DNA of 7,694 nucleotides from an uncultured Blautia sp. GTDB taxonomy: Bacteria; Bacillota; Clostridia; Lachnospirales; Lachnospiraceae. Location of the stretch: the NCBI GenBank assembly GCA_946538475.1, contig CAMNGN010000092.1, positions 1 to 7,694 on the forward strand. The letters run 5' to 3'. The position numbers and the translations under genes were made by a program. This document shows positions 1-5,575 of this stretch, one piece after another. The notes beneath the pieces are model-generated. The model ran no database searches. It was not told the origin of the DNA and was given only the letters and a program-made list of their open reading frames with translations. Every line of letters starts with the position of its first letter. Position 1 is the stretch's first letter.

Positions 1-444
1 AGGCTGTTGCATAATCGCCATATTTCGTATATAATGACAAATCAGACCATAGATATCTATGGATTTACGTTGCCCGTCAGGTATTACAGAAGGCCATTTC
101 CGCCTTGTTTAAAACCCGGAACGATCGAAAGAGTACTCGGGGACCCGGAAAAGAGAACGTTCAGTATCCTGATGGCGCATACCCCGCTGTATGCAGACCG
201 GTATTTTGAATGGGGCGCAGATCTCACGCTCTGCGGCCACTACCACGGAGGGATCCTGAAATTCGATTCGCATCACGGCGCAATGAGCCCACAGCTGATT
301 CCCTTTCCGGGATACTGCTGCGGCGATTTTTATCATGGAAAACAGACCCTCATAACAGGAGCGGGGCTGGGAGACCATTCTTTGCCTCTCAGGTTCAACA
401 ATCCGAGAGAACTTGTCACGATAACGCTGAAGCCGGAGACCTGA
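1..444 (+). CDS. Metallophosphoesterase, C-terminal part (5' end outside window)
   Basis: The frame is open from base 1, so this is the 3' part of a gene that begins upstream. The TTG at base 7 is not taken as the start, because a calcineurin-like phosphoesterase needs N-terminal metal-binding motifs (DxH, GDxxD, GNH) that are missing here. What is visible is the C-terminal half of the fold. ILMAHTP (about 54-60, counted from base 7) supplies one metal-binding His. CGHYHGG (76-82) is the classic GHxH metal motif of this superfamily. The segment ends in a hydrophobic strand, LVTITLKP. The IYGFTLPVRYY segment near residue 17 resembles clostridial metallophosphoesterases often found near scpA. 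No signal peptide can be judged and the substrate is unknown. The gene ends 28 nt before scpA on the same strand, so cotranscription is likely. Confidence 0.85.
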   Translation, partial: RLLHNRHISYIMTNQTIDIYGFTLPVRYYRRPFPPCLKPGTIERVLGDPEKRTFSILMAHTPLYADRYFEWGADLTLCGHYHGGILKFDSHHGAMSPQLIPFPGYCCGDFYHGKQTLITGAGLGDHSLPLRFNNPRELVTITLKPET

Positions 445-472
445 GGAACGGCACGGGAACATGTGAAATAAT

Positions 473-1258
473 ATGGCACTTGACATTAAACTCAGTGAGT
501 TTGAAGGCCCTCTGGACCTTCTGCTTCATCTGATCGACAAAAACAAAATAGATATCTTCGATATACCGATAGTTGAGATCACCGAACAGTATATGGACTA
601 CCTTCACTCGATGGAAGAAGAGGACCTCGGCGTGATGAGCGAATTCATGGTCATGGCCGCCACACTGCTCGACATCAAATGCCGTATGCTTCTTCCAAAA
701 GAAGTAAACGAAGAAGGCGAAGAAGAGGATCCCCGCGAAGAACTGGTACAGAAACTGCTGGAGTACAAACTGTACAAATCTTTGTCCTACGACCTGAAAG
801 ACAGGATGGACAGTGCTTCGGGCCATTTCTTCAAAGAACAGCAGCTTCCGGGAGAAGTACTTCTCTACCGCGAACCGGTCGACCCGCAGGAACTGCTGGC
901 AGGTCTCACCCTCGAAAAACTGAATGAGATCTTCAAATCGGTGCTGCGGCGCCGCGAGGACAAAGTAGACCCGATCAGAAGCCGCTTCGGCAAGATCGAA
1001 AAAGAAGAAGTCTCGCTCTCGGACAAAATGCTGGAGATGAAGGCTTACGCCAAGAAGAACCGGCGTTTTTCGTATCGCAGCCTTCTCACAAAGCAGTCAT
1101 CCAGGACCCAGATGGTCGTGACATTCCTCTCCATCCTGGAACTGATGAAGATGGGCCATATCCACGTGGACCAGGAAACCCTGTTCGGTGACATTCAGGT
1201 GGAAGTGCTGGACGACCCCGATACCTGGAAGAACCTGACGGAATTTTCGGAGGAGTAG
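473..1258 (+). CDS. scpA: Segregation and condensation protein A (kleisin)
   Basis: ScpA is the kleisin that bridges the heads of an SMC dimer and, with ScpB, forms the bacterial condensin that organises and segregates the chromosome. The 261-residue length fits the family. The N-terminus carries the hallmark FEGPLDLLLHLI (about 10-21), followed by a helical Smc-neck-binding region. The middle is acidic and charged (LLPKEVNEEGEEEDP, about 73-87) and likely flexible. The C-terminal winged helix (about 200-255) includes RRFSYRSLL and FLSILELMKMGHI. The start at 473 is forced: an in-frame TGA lies at 464-466, directly after an ATG at 461. The Shine-Dalgarno is weak (only GGGAA about 14 nt upstream), so translational coupling to the upstream gene is possible. 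It ends in tandem in-frame stops (TAG TAG, 1256-1261), 18 nt before scpB. Confidence 0.96.
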   Translation: MALDIKLSEFEGPLDLLLHLIDKNKIDIFDIPIVEITEQYMDYLHSMEEEDLGVMSEFMVMAATLLDIKCRMLLPKEVNEEGEEEDPREELVQKLLEYKLYKSLSYDLKDRMDSASGHFFKEQQLPGEVLLYREPVDPQELLAGLTLEKLNEIFKSVLRRREDKVDPIRSRFGKIEKEEVSLSDKMLEMKAYAKKNRRFSYRSLLTKQSSRTQMVVTFLSILELMKMGHIHVDQETLFGDIQVEVLDDPDTWKNLTEFSEE

Positions 1259-1262
1259 TAGA

Positions 1263-1268
1263 AAGAGG
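1263..1268 (+). promoter_or_regulatory. Ribosome binding site fixing the TTG start of scpB
   Basis: AAGAGG lies 8 nt upstream of TTG at 1277. No ATG or GTG in this frame sits at a useful distance, so this site decides the non-ATG start. Confidence 0.8.
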
Positions 1269-1276
1269 TTATTGTA

Positions 1277-1846
1277 TTGGAAACTAAAAAAGCGAAGGCC
1301 GCGATCGAGGCGATCCTCTTCGCGATGGGCAATTCGGTGGAATTTCAGACTATCGGAAAAGCACTGGAGACAGAGACATCAGAGGTTCGCCGCATCGTCT
1401 CCGAAATGTCCGAGGACTATAAAAAAGAAGAGCGTGGAATTCAGATCATCGTTCTGGAAAATTCCTGTCAGCTTTGCACCAAGAAAGAATATTACGAATA
1501 TCTGATCAACATAGCCATGCATCCGCAGAAACCGGTCCTGACCGAGGTCATGCTCGAGACCCTCTCGATCATCGCCTACAAACAGCCGGTCACCAAAGCA
1601 GAGATCGAAAAGATCCGCGGGGTCAAATGCGACCATGCGGTTAACAAGCTTGTCGAATACGATCTGGTAACCGAGCTTGGCCGTCTGGACGCGCCCGGCA
1701 GACCGATCCTTTTCGGCACGACCGAAGAGTTTCTCCGCTCCTTCGGCGTGGAGAACATAGATGAACTGCCGGCTCCCGATCCGGTCCGCCTGGCAGACTT
1801 TAAAGCCGAAGCGGAAGAAGAGATCTCGATGAAGCTGGATGTGTAA
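1277..1846 (+). CDS. scpB: Segregation and condensation protein B (TTG start)
   Basis: ScpB forms a dimer that binds the central part of ScpA and regulates the SMC-ScpAB ATPase/condensin complex. The 189-residue length is typical. Two winged-helix domains are visible. The first is about residues 5-80 (AIEAILFAMGNSVEFQTIGKAL). The second is about 85-165 and holds the family signatures ETLSIIAYKQPVTKAEIE, IRGVKCDHAV, and GRLDAPGRPILFGTTEEFL. The C-terminal tail is acidic (EAEEEISM). The start is the TTG at 1277, because AAGAGG at 1263-1268 sits 8 nt before it, the next Met codon comes only after the first helix has begun, and the first winged helix must be kept intact. It directly follows scpA, the usual Firmicute order. 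Confidence 0.96.
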   Translation: METKKAKAAIEAILFAMGNSVEFQTIGKALETETSEVRRIVSEMSEDYKKEERGIQIIVLENSCQLCTKKEYYEYLINIAMHPQKPVLTEVMLETLSIIAYKQPVTKAEIEKIRGVKCDHAVNKLVEYDLVTELGRLDAPGRPILFGTTEEFLRSFGVENIDELPAPDPVRLADFKAEAEEEISMKLDV

Positions 1847-1867
1847 AAATTAAAGAGGGGGGTATAT

Positions 1868-2677
1868 ATGCCGACAACCTACACGCATGATTATTTTGGA
1901 AGAAGAGTGTATAAGCAGCTGCCTCGCGAGATAAGACAGACTATCAGGGCTCACAAAGACCTATACCGCATAGGTCTCCACGGGCCCGATATTCTGTTTT
2001 ATTTTTTGATATCCAAAAACCCGGTGAGCAGCCATGGCGTAAAAATGCACAACGAAGCTGCCGCGGATTATTTTGAGAAGAACATCAAACTGATCCGGGA
2101 GACCGGCGACGAAGAACTGCTCGCCTACATCCTTGGCTTCGCCTGCCACTACATGCTGGACTCCGCCGCGCATCCGTTCGTCAACAAGATGGCAGCGGAA
2201 AAGGTAATTTCGCATACGCTGCTCGAAAAAGAACTCGACCGGTATCTGATGGAAGTTACGGGCAGAGATCCCTATACCTACTATCCGTCGGACGTGGTCA
2301 TACCAAAGTGGAGATACGCGAAAGTGATCCATCGTGCTATACCGAAGATCAGTACATTCAACATTTATATTACGCTTCATTTTATGAAATGGATCACTAA
2401 CTACATGGTGTGCCATGACGGGGGAAAGCGGAGACAGCGGCTGTATCGTCTTGCATCACTGGCGGGCAAGCATAATGCCGAAAAGCTTACGGATTATTTT
2501 ATGAGACATAAGGCAGCTCCTGAGGCGGAGATCCCCGTACGGAAACTGGTGCATATTCTGGACGAGACTATCCCCGAAGCAGCCTATGAGCTGAAGATAT
2601 TGTATCACATGGCAAAAGATCCGGATGAAGGGATGAAACTTTCCGCCAGATGGAACCTTGACTACAGGGGCATCTAA
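1868..2677 (+). CDS. Zinc-dependent phospholipase C-fold protein, cytosolic form
   Basis: The 269-residue protein resembles the zinc-dependent phospholipase C/S1-P1 nuclease-like fold (Zn_dep_PLPC family), judged from a His/Asp-rich helical layout. It starts with THDYFG (6-11, candidate ligand His7), followed by GLHGPDILFY (36-45). SSHGVKMHNEA (54-64) holds His56 and His61. GFACHYMLDSAAHPFVN (90-106) has the HxxxD...H pattern of the metal site (His94, Asp98, His102). There is no signal peptide or membrane segment, unlike secreted clostridial alpha-toxin-type phospholipases, so a toxin role is not supported. The substrate is unknown. The purine-rich RBS (AGAGG at 1854-1858) is 9 nt before ATG. 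It lies 21 nt after scpB and is probably in the same transcript. Arg codons are mostly AGA, AGG and CGG, unlike the operon to its right. Confidence 0.85.
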   Translation: MPTTYTHDYFGRRVYKQLPREIRQTIRAHKDLYRIGLHGPDILFYFLISKNPVSSHGVKMHNEAAADYFEKNIKLIRETGDEELLAYILGFACHYMLDSAAHPFVNKMAAEKVISHTLLEKELDRYLMEVTGRDPYTYYPSDVVIPKWRYAKVIHRAIPKISTFNIYITLHFMKWITNYMVCHDGGKRRQRLYRLASLAGKHNAEKLTDYFMRHKAAPEAEIPVRKLVHILDETIPEAAYELKILYHMAKDPDEGMKLSARWNLDYRGI

Positions 2678-2679
2678 TC

Positions 2680-2708
2680 TTGACATTTTTCTCACAGGTA
2701 CTTATAAT
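2680..2708 (+). promoter_or_regulatory. Perfect-consensus housekeeping sigma promoter of the carboxyltransferase operon
   Basis: The -35 box TTGACA (2680-2685) and -10 box TATAAT (2703-2708) are separated by exactly 17 nt, the ideal sigma-70/SigA arrangement with no mismatch. A second TATAAT follows immediately at 2709-2714. Transcription should begin near 2715-2721. The -35 box starts 2 nt after the stop of the upstream gene. The promoter drives the five-gene operon starting at 2797 and suggests strong basal expression, unless the leader hairpin or a repressor restrains it. Confidence 0.9.
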
Positions 2709-2731
2709 TATAATCGGCTGTTTTTGGTTTT

Positions 2732-2766
2732 ATAGTAAGCGCCTGACAGCGCCTGCTATGTTTTTT
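2732..2766 (+). terminator. Stem-loop plus T-tract in the operon leader (attenuator or terminator)
   Basis: The arms 2732-2742 and 2749-2759 pair over 11 positions, with one G-U pair and one A-C mismatch, around the 6-nt loop CTGACA. Six T's follow at 2761-2766. This is the form of an intrinsic terminator of moderate strength. It lies downstream of the promoter at 2680-2708 and upstream of the first gene of the operon, so every transcript from that promoter must pass it. It could also end read-through from the scpAB side, which has no other visible terminator. Which role applies is inference. The lower stem is AT-rich, so it may be tuned rather than absolute. Confidence 0.65.
2738..2755 (+). 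repeat. Direct repeat AGCGCCTG x2, 10-bp period
   Basis: AGCGCCTG occurs at 2738-2745 and again at 2748-2755, one helical turn apart, inside the leader hairpin just downstream of the expected transcription start. It could be a regulator binding site, or simply a by-product of the hairpin because GCGC is self-complementary. Confidence 0.5.
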
Positions 2767-2781
2767 ATCTATATTTCAAAT

Positions 2782-2787
2782 GGAGGG
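2782..2787 (+). promoter_or_regulatory. Ribosome binding site fixing the carboxyltransferase start
   Basis: GGAGGG ends 9 nt before ATG 2797. It shows that the open frame upstream, reaching back to a TTG at 2680, is promoter and leader rather than coding sequence. Confidence 0.9.
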
Positions 2788-2796
2788 CATACAATA

Positions 2797-4230
2797 ATGA
2801 GTAATGCAGCACAAAGTAAAGCGGCGGCAAGAATCGAATCCTTGCTCGACGCGAACAGCTTTGTTGAGATCGGCGCGGCCGTCACAGCCAGATCGACAGA
2901 TTTCAACATAACTGAAAACAAAGCGCCTTCAGACGGTGTAATCACCGGCTACGGCCTCATCGCCGGCAACCCTGTCTACGTATACAGCCAGGATGCCTCG
3001 GTGCTCGGAGGATCCGTCGGAGAGATGCACGCCCGCAAGATCACAAGACTGTATGATCAGGCAAGAAAAACAGGAGCCCCGATCATCGGCCTCGTCGACT
3101 GCTCCGGCATCCGTCTTCAGGAAGCTACCGACGCTTTGGAAGCATTCGGCTCCATCTATATGAAATCAGCACTCGCCTCCGGAATCATTCCTCAGATCAC
3201 CGGTATCTTCGGAACCTGCGGCGGCGCAATGGCTGTCCTTTCTGCAATGACCGATTTTACTTTCATCGAAGAGAAAAACGGCAGAATGTTTGTCAACACT
3301 CCCAACGCTCTTGAAGGAAACCACGTATCTAAATGCGATACCGCATCGGCAGAATTCCAGAGTGCAGAGACCGGCATCGTCGACGGATGCGGCAGCGAAG
3401 ACGAAGTGATCGAAAAGATCCGCGGACTTGTTTCCCTGCTTCCCTCCAACTGCGAAGACGAATCCTTCGAAGAGTGCACAGACGATCTGAACAGAACCGT
3501 CGATGATATCGAAGCATGCATCTCCGACGCATCCCTCGCACTTTCCCGCATCGCCGACAATCAGGACTTCTTTGAGACCTGCCCGGCATACGGCAAAGAC
3601 ATGGTGACAGGCTTCATGCGTCTTAACGGTGCAGTAGTCGGCGCAGTGGCAAACCGCAGCGTGATCTTCGACGAAGAAGGCAAAGAAGCCGAGACATTCG
3701 ACGGAACCATCTCCGCCCGCGGCGCAAAGAAAGCAGCATCCTTCGTAAAATTCTGCGACGCGTTTGACATCCCTGTCCTTACACTCACAAATGCCTGTGG
3801 ATTCAAGGCAACCGTATGCACAGAGAAGAACATCGCAGCTGCAGCCGCATCTCTCGTTCGCGCTTTCGCAGACGCAACCGTACCGAAAGTCAACGTGATC
3901 ACCGGCAAAGCTTACGGCAGCGCATACATCGTAATGAACAGCAAATCTCTCGGCGCCGATGCGATCTTCGCATGGGACAGCGCAGAAGTAGGCATGATGG
4001 ATGCACAGATGGCAGCCAAGATCATGTATGCCGACGCTGATGCCGCAACTCAGAGAGAAAAAGCAGCGGAATATCAGGCACTTCAGTCCGGAATCTCTTC
4101 CGCGGCAGCAAGAGGATATGTAGATACGATCATCGCACCTGCGGATACACGTAAACATGTGATCGCCGCATTTGAGATGCTCTATACCAAGACAGAAGAC
4201 CGCCCGGCCAAAAAGCATAGTTCCGTTTAA
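2797..4230 (+). CDS. Acyl-CoA carboxyltransferase (MmdA/12S-like alpha subunit)
   Basis: This 477-residue protein carries the two crotonase-like halves of the acyl-CoA carboxylase beta/decarboxylase alpha family. It would move a carboxyl group between an acyl-CoA and biotin on the carrier protein encoded two genes downstream. N-half landmarks are SDGVITGYGLIAGNPVYVY (45-63), the conserved LGGSVGEMHARKI (70-82), and a first oxyanion-hole region FGTCGGAMA (138-146). The C-half has FDGTISARGAKKAASFVKFCD (301-321, a biotin/CoA-side helix), and a second oxyanion loop GKAYGSAYIVM (370-380) followed by AWDSAEVGMM. It is shorter than typical MmdA/PccB (about 510): the basic N-terminal segment before the SLLD helix is missing. 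The usual DSGGAR and PCAGGA motifs read DCSGIR and TCGGAM. Methylmalonyl-CoA is the default guess for the substrate, but these changes leave it open. The start is ATG 2797, set by its RBS. Confidence 0.88.
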   Translation: MSNAAQSKAAARIESLLDANSFVEIGAAVTARSTDFNITENKAPSDGVITGYGLIAGNPVYVYSQDASVLGGSVGEMHARKITRLYDQARKTGAPIIGLVDCSGIRLQEATDALEAFGSIYMKSALASGIIPQITGIFGTCGGAMAVLSAMTDFTFIEEKNGRMFVNTPNALEGNHVSKCDTASAEFQSAETGIVDGCGSEDEVIEKIRGLVSLLPSNCEDESFEECTDDLNRTVDDIEACISDASLALSRIADNQDFFETCPAYGKDMVTGFMRLNGAVVGAVANRSVIFDEEGKEAETFDGTISARGAKKAASFVKFCDAFDIPVLTLTNACGFKATVCTEKNIAAAAASLVRAFADATVPKVNVITGKAYGSAYIVMNSKSLGADAIFAWDSAEVGMMDAQMAAKIMYADADAATQREKAAEYQALQSGISSAAARGYVDTIIAPADTRKHVIAAFEMLYTKTEDRPAKKHSSV

Positions 4231-4236
4231 GCGAGG
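4231..4236 (+). promoter_or_regulatory. Ribosome binding site deciding the OadG-family start
   Basis: GCGAGG begins right after the carboxyltransferase stop and ends 8 nt before ATG 4245. A GTG at 4236 would overlap it and is therefore an unlikely start. Confidence 0.7.
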
Positions 4237-4244
4237 TGTGGCAT

Positions 4245-5150
4245 ATGAGACGTAAAAATTTCAGATTTTCAAGCTTCTCTGCAGCCATCGCTCTGGCAGC
4301 CGCGCTGACTCTGGCCGGCAGCGCATCCGCATTTGCCGCAGCGACCGAAGAGGCTGAAGAAGAAGTCGTTGAGATCGTGACGGAGGAAGAACCCGCCGGC
4401 ACGGAAGAGTTTGACGAGAGCGAAGCCGAAGTCGCAGGAACTGAAGAAGAGGCTCCGGCGGAAGAAGCAGCTCCGGCGGAAGAAACCGCAGCGGCGGCTC
4501 ACGTAAGTCAGGCTGAATATGTTAAGCAGTATCTCGAGCAGAGCCTCGACAGCGATCTGACGAGTGTCCTTACCGGCATGACCGATGAGGAGATAGAGCA
4601 GAACATTCAATATGGAGAAGGCTTTTCCAAGACTGCAGTAGAAGCCTGGAAAGGTGTCAGGGAAGAACTGGGCGAGCGCAAGGCTGACGCCGAAACGACA
4701 GTAACGGTAGAAGAAGGCGAAGACAAGACATACATCGCGACTCAGAACGTACAGTTCGAGAAACATGATGCCGATTTCGTCTACACATTCGACCAGAATA
4801 TGACCCCGACCGAGCTGGCGATCAATGTCAATTATCCCATGTCGGTCACCTTGGAGAGAGCAGGCCTTAACACATTGATGGGTCTCGGAACAGTATTCCT
4901 TATGCTGATCTTCCTGAGCCTTGTTATTTCCCTGTTCAAGTACATTCCGAACGGCAGCAAGAAGAAACAGGTTGAGGAGGCAGCTCCCGCACCTGTACGC
5001 GCAGCTGCACCGGAACCGGAATACGTAGAAGAAACCGATGATCAGGAGCTGGTAGCAGTAATCGCGGCAGCGATCGCAGCAGCTGAAGGCACTACGCCTG
5101 ACGGATTTGTGGTACGTTCCATTCGCAGAGCGGGCCGTTCAAGAAGATAA
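4245..5150 (+). CDS. OadG-family membrane subunit with signal peptide and extracytoplasmic domain
   Basis: OadG/MmdD-type gamma subunits anchor and assemble the Na+-pumping biotin decarboxylase; classical ones are about 80-120 residues. This one has 301. In order: basic N-terminus and hydrophobic signal peptide (1-31, SASAFA likely cleavage site); a Glu/Ala/Pro-rich acidic linker (35-82) with an 18-nt tandem repeat encoding APAEEA; a predicted extracytoplasmic alpha/beta domain (about 88-203, resembling DUF3887-type domains, from memory); one transmembrane helix (about 209-233, GLGTVFLMLIFLSLVISLF); and a cytoplasmic tail with Ala/Pro linker ending in DDQELVAVIAAAIAAAEG (265-282) and VVRSIRR (289-295), the OadG C-terminal signature. 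If the signal is not cleaved it would be a second membrane helix. The ATG at 4245 is chosen over GTG 4236 on RBS spacing. It lies 14 nt after the carboxyltransferase and 34 nt before the biotin carrier. Confidence 0.87.
   Translation: MRRKNFRFSSFSAAIALAAALTLAGSASAFAAATEEAEEEVVEIVTEEEPAGTEEFDESEAEVAGTEEEAPAEEAAPAEETAAAAHVSQAEYVKQYLEQSLDSDLTSVLTGMTDEEIEQNIQYGEGFSKTAVEAWKGVREELGERKADAETTVTVEEGEDKTYIATQNVQFEKHDADFVYTFDQNMTPTELAINVNYPMSVTLERAGLNTLMGLGTVFLMLIFLSLVISLFKYIPNGSKKKQVEEAAPAPVRAAAPEPEYVEETDDQELVAVIAAAIAAAEGTTPDGFVVRSIRRAGRSRR
4452..4484 (+). repeat. 18-nt tandem repeat in the acidic linker of the OadG-family gene
   Basis: GCTCCGGCGGAAGAA occurs at 4452-4466 and exactly again at 4470-4484, encoding APAEEA-APAEET. 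It is a low-complexity linker and may vary in copy number between strains. Confidence 0.8.
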
Positions 5151-5184
5151 ATAAAAGAAATATTTTAATCAGGAGGATTCTGAA

Positions 5185-5559
5185 ATGAAAAGCTATACAA
5201 TTACTGTGAATGGAACAGCATATGATGTAACGGTCGAAGAAGTGGCAAACGGCGCAGCACCTGCAGCCGCAGCGGCACCGAAAGCAGCTCCGAAGGCAGC
5301 TCCCAAAGCAGCTCCGAAGGCAGCGGCTCCCGCAGCAGGCGGCGGTTCCATCAAGGTAACCGCATCTGTTCCGGGCAAAGTTGTCAAGGTTTCCGCATCT
5401 GTCGGCCAGGCATTAAAAGCAGGCGATACCGTCGTTGTTCTTGAATCCATGAAGATGGAAATCCCGGTCGTTGCTCCGCAGGACGGTACACTGGCGAGCG
5501 TCGATGTGAATGAGGGTGCCGCAGTTGAGAGCGGCGATACCCTTGCTACCATGAACTAA
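5185..5559 (+). CDS. Biotin carboxyl carrier protein (1.3S/MmdC-like)
   Basis: The 124-residue protein carries biotin between the carboxyltransferase and the membrane pump. A short N-terminal segment (1-20, MKSYTITVNGTAYDVTVEEV) matches the start of gamma/1.3S subunits of biotin decarboxylases and transcarboxylase. An Ala/Pro/Lys-rich flexible arm (23-54) holds four APKA repeats. The biotinyl domain (56-124) has the VPGKVVKV strand, the biotinylation motif ESMKM with Lys90, and the mirrored APQDGTLASVDVNEGAAVESGDTL half. Biotin is attached by a ligase not in this window. AGGAGG at 5171-5176 is 8 nt before ATG, the strongest RBS in the window, in keeping with a carrier needed in high amount. 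It lies 16 nt before the oadB-type gene. Confidence 0.95.
   Translation: MKSYTITVNGTAYDVTVEEVANGAAPAAAAAPKAAPKAAPKAAPKAAAPAAGGGSIKVTASVPGKVVKVSASVGQALKAGDTVVVLESMKMEIPVVAPQDGTLASVDVNEGAAVESGDTLATMN
5275..5322 (+). repeat. Four 12-nt repeats (APKA) in the biotin carrier linker
   Basis: Four consecutive 12-nt units encode APKA, with synonymous changes (ccg/ccc, aaa/aag) between copies. They form the flexible swinging arm of the carrier. The synonymous drift suggests the repeat is kept at protein level and is not a recent slippage product. Confidence 0.85.
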
Positions 5560-5575
5560 GACGGGAGGTAATCAG

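Noticed and set aside
7..35. TTGCAT-N17-TATAAT promoter-like sequence
   Set aside because: The -35 matches only 3 of 6 bases and it lies inside the coding frame of the metallophosphoesterase, well before its end; probably chance.
1868..2677. Alpha-toxin-like virulence phospholipase
   Set aside because: There is no signal peptide and no C-terminal membrane-binding C2-like domain, and it sits in a housekeeping context; only the metal-site fold is shared.
2680..2796. N-terminal extension of the carboxyltransferase from TTG 2680, with a hydrophobic, membrane-like stretch
   Set aside because: The TTG is part of the -35 box of a consensus promoter, the region includes a hairpin with T-tract, and a good RBS sits 9 nt before ATG 2797. 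The family starts cytosolic.
3166..4218. Long minus-strand open frame (350 codons) opposite the carboxyltransferase gene
   Set aside because: Its Cys-rich, unfamiliar protein has no recognisable domain, and the opposite strand is a clear enzyme. It is a shadow of biased codon use.
5275..5322. 12-nt repeats as a candidate CRISPR or mobile repeat
   Set aside because: They encode the in-frame APKA arm of the biotin carrier and have no spacers.
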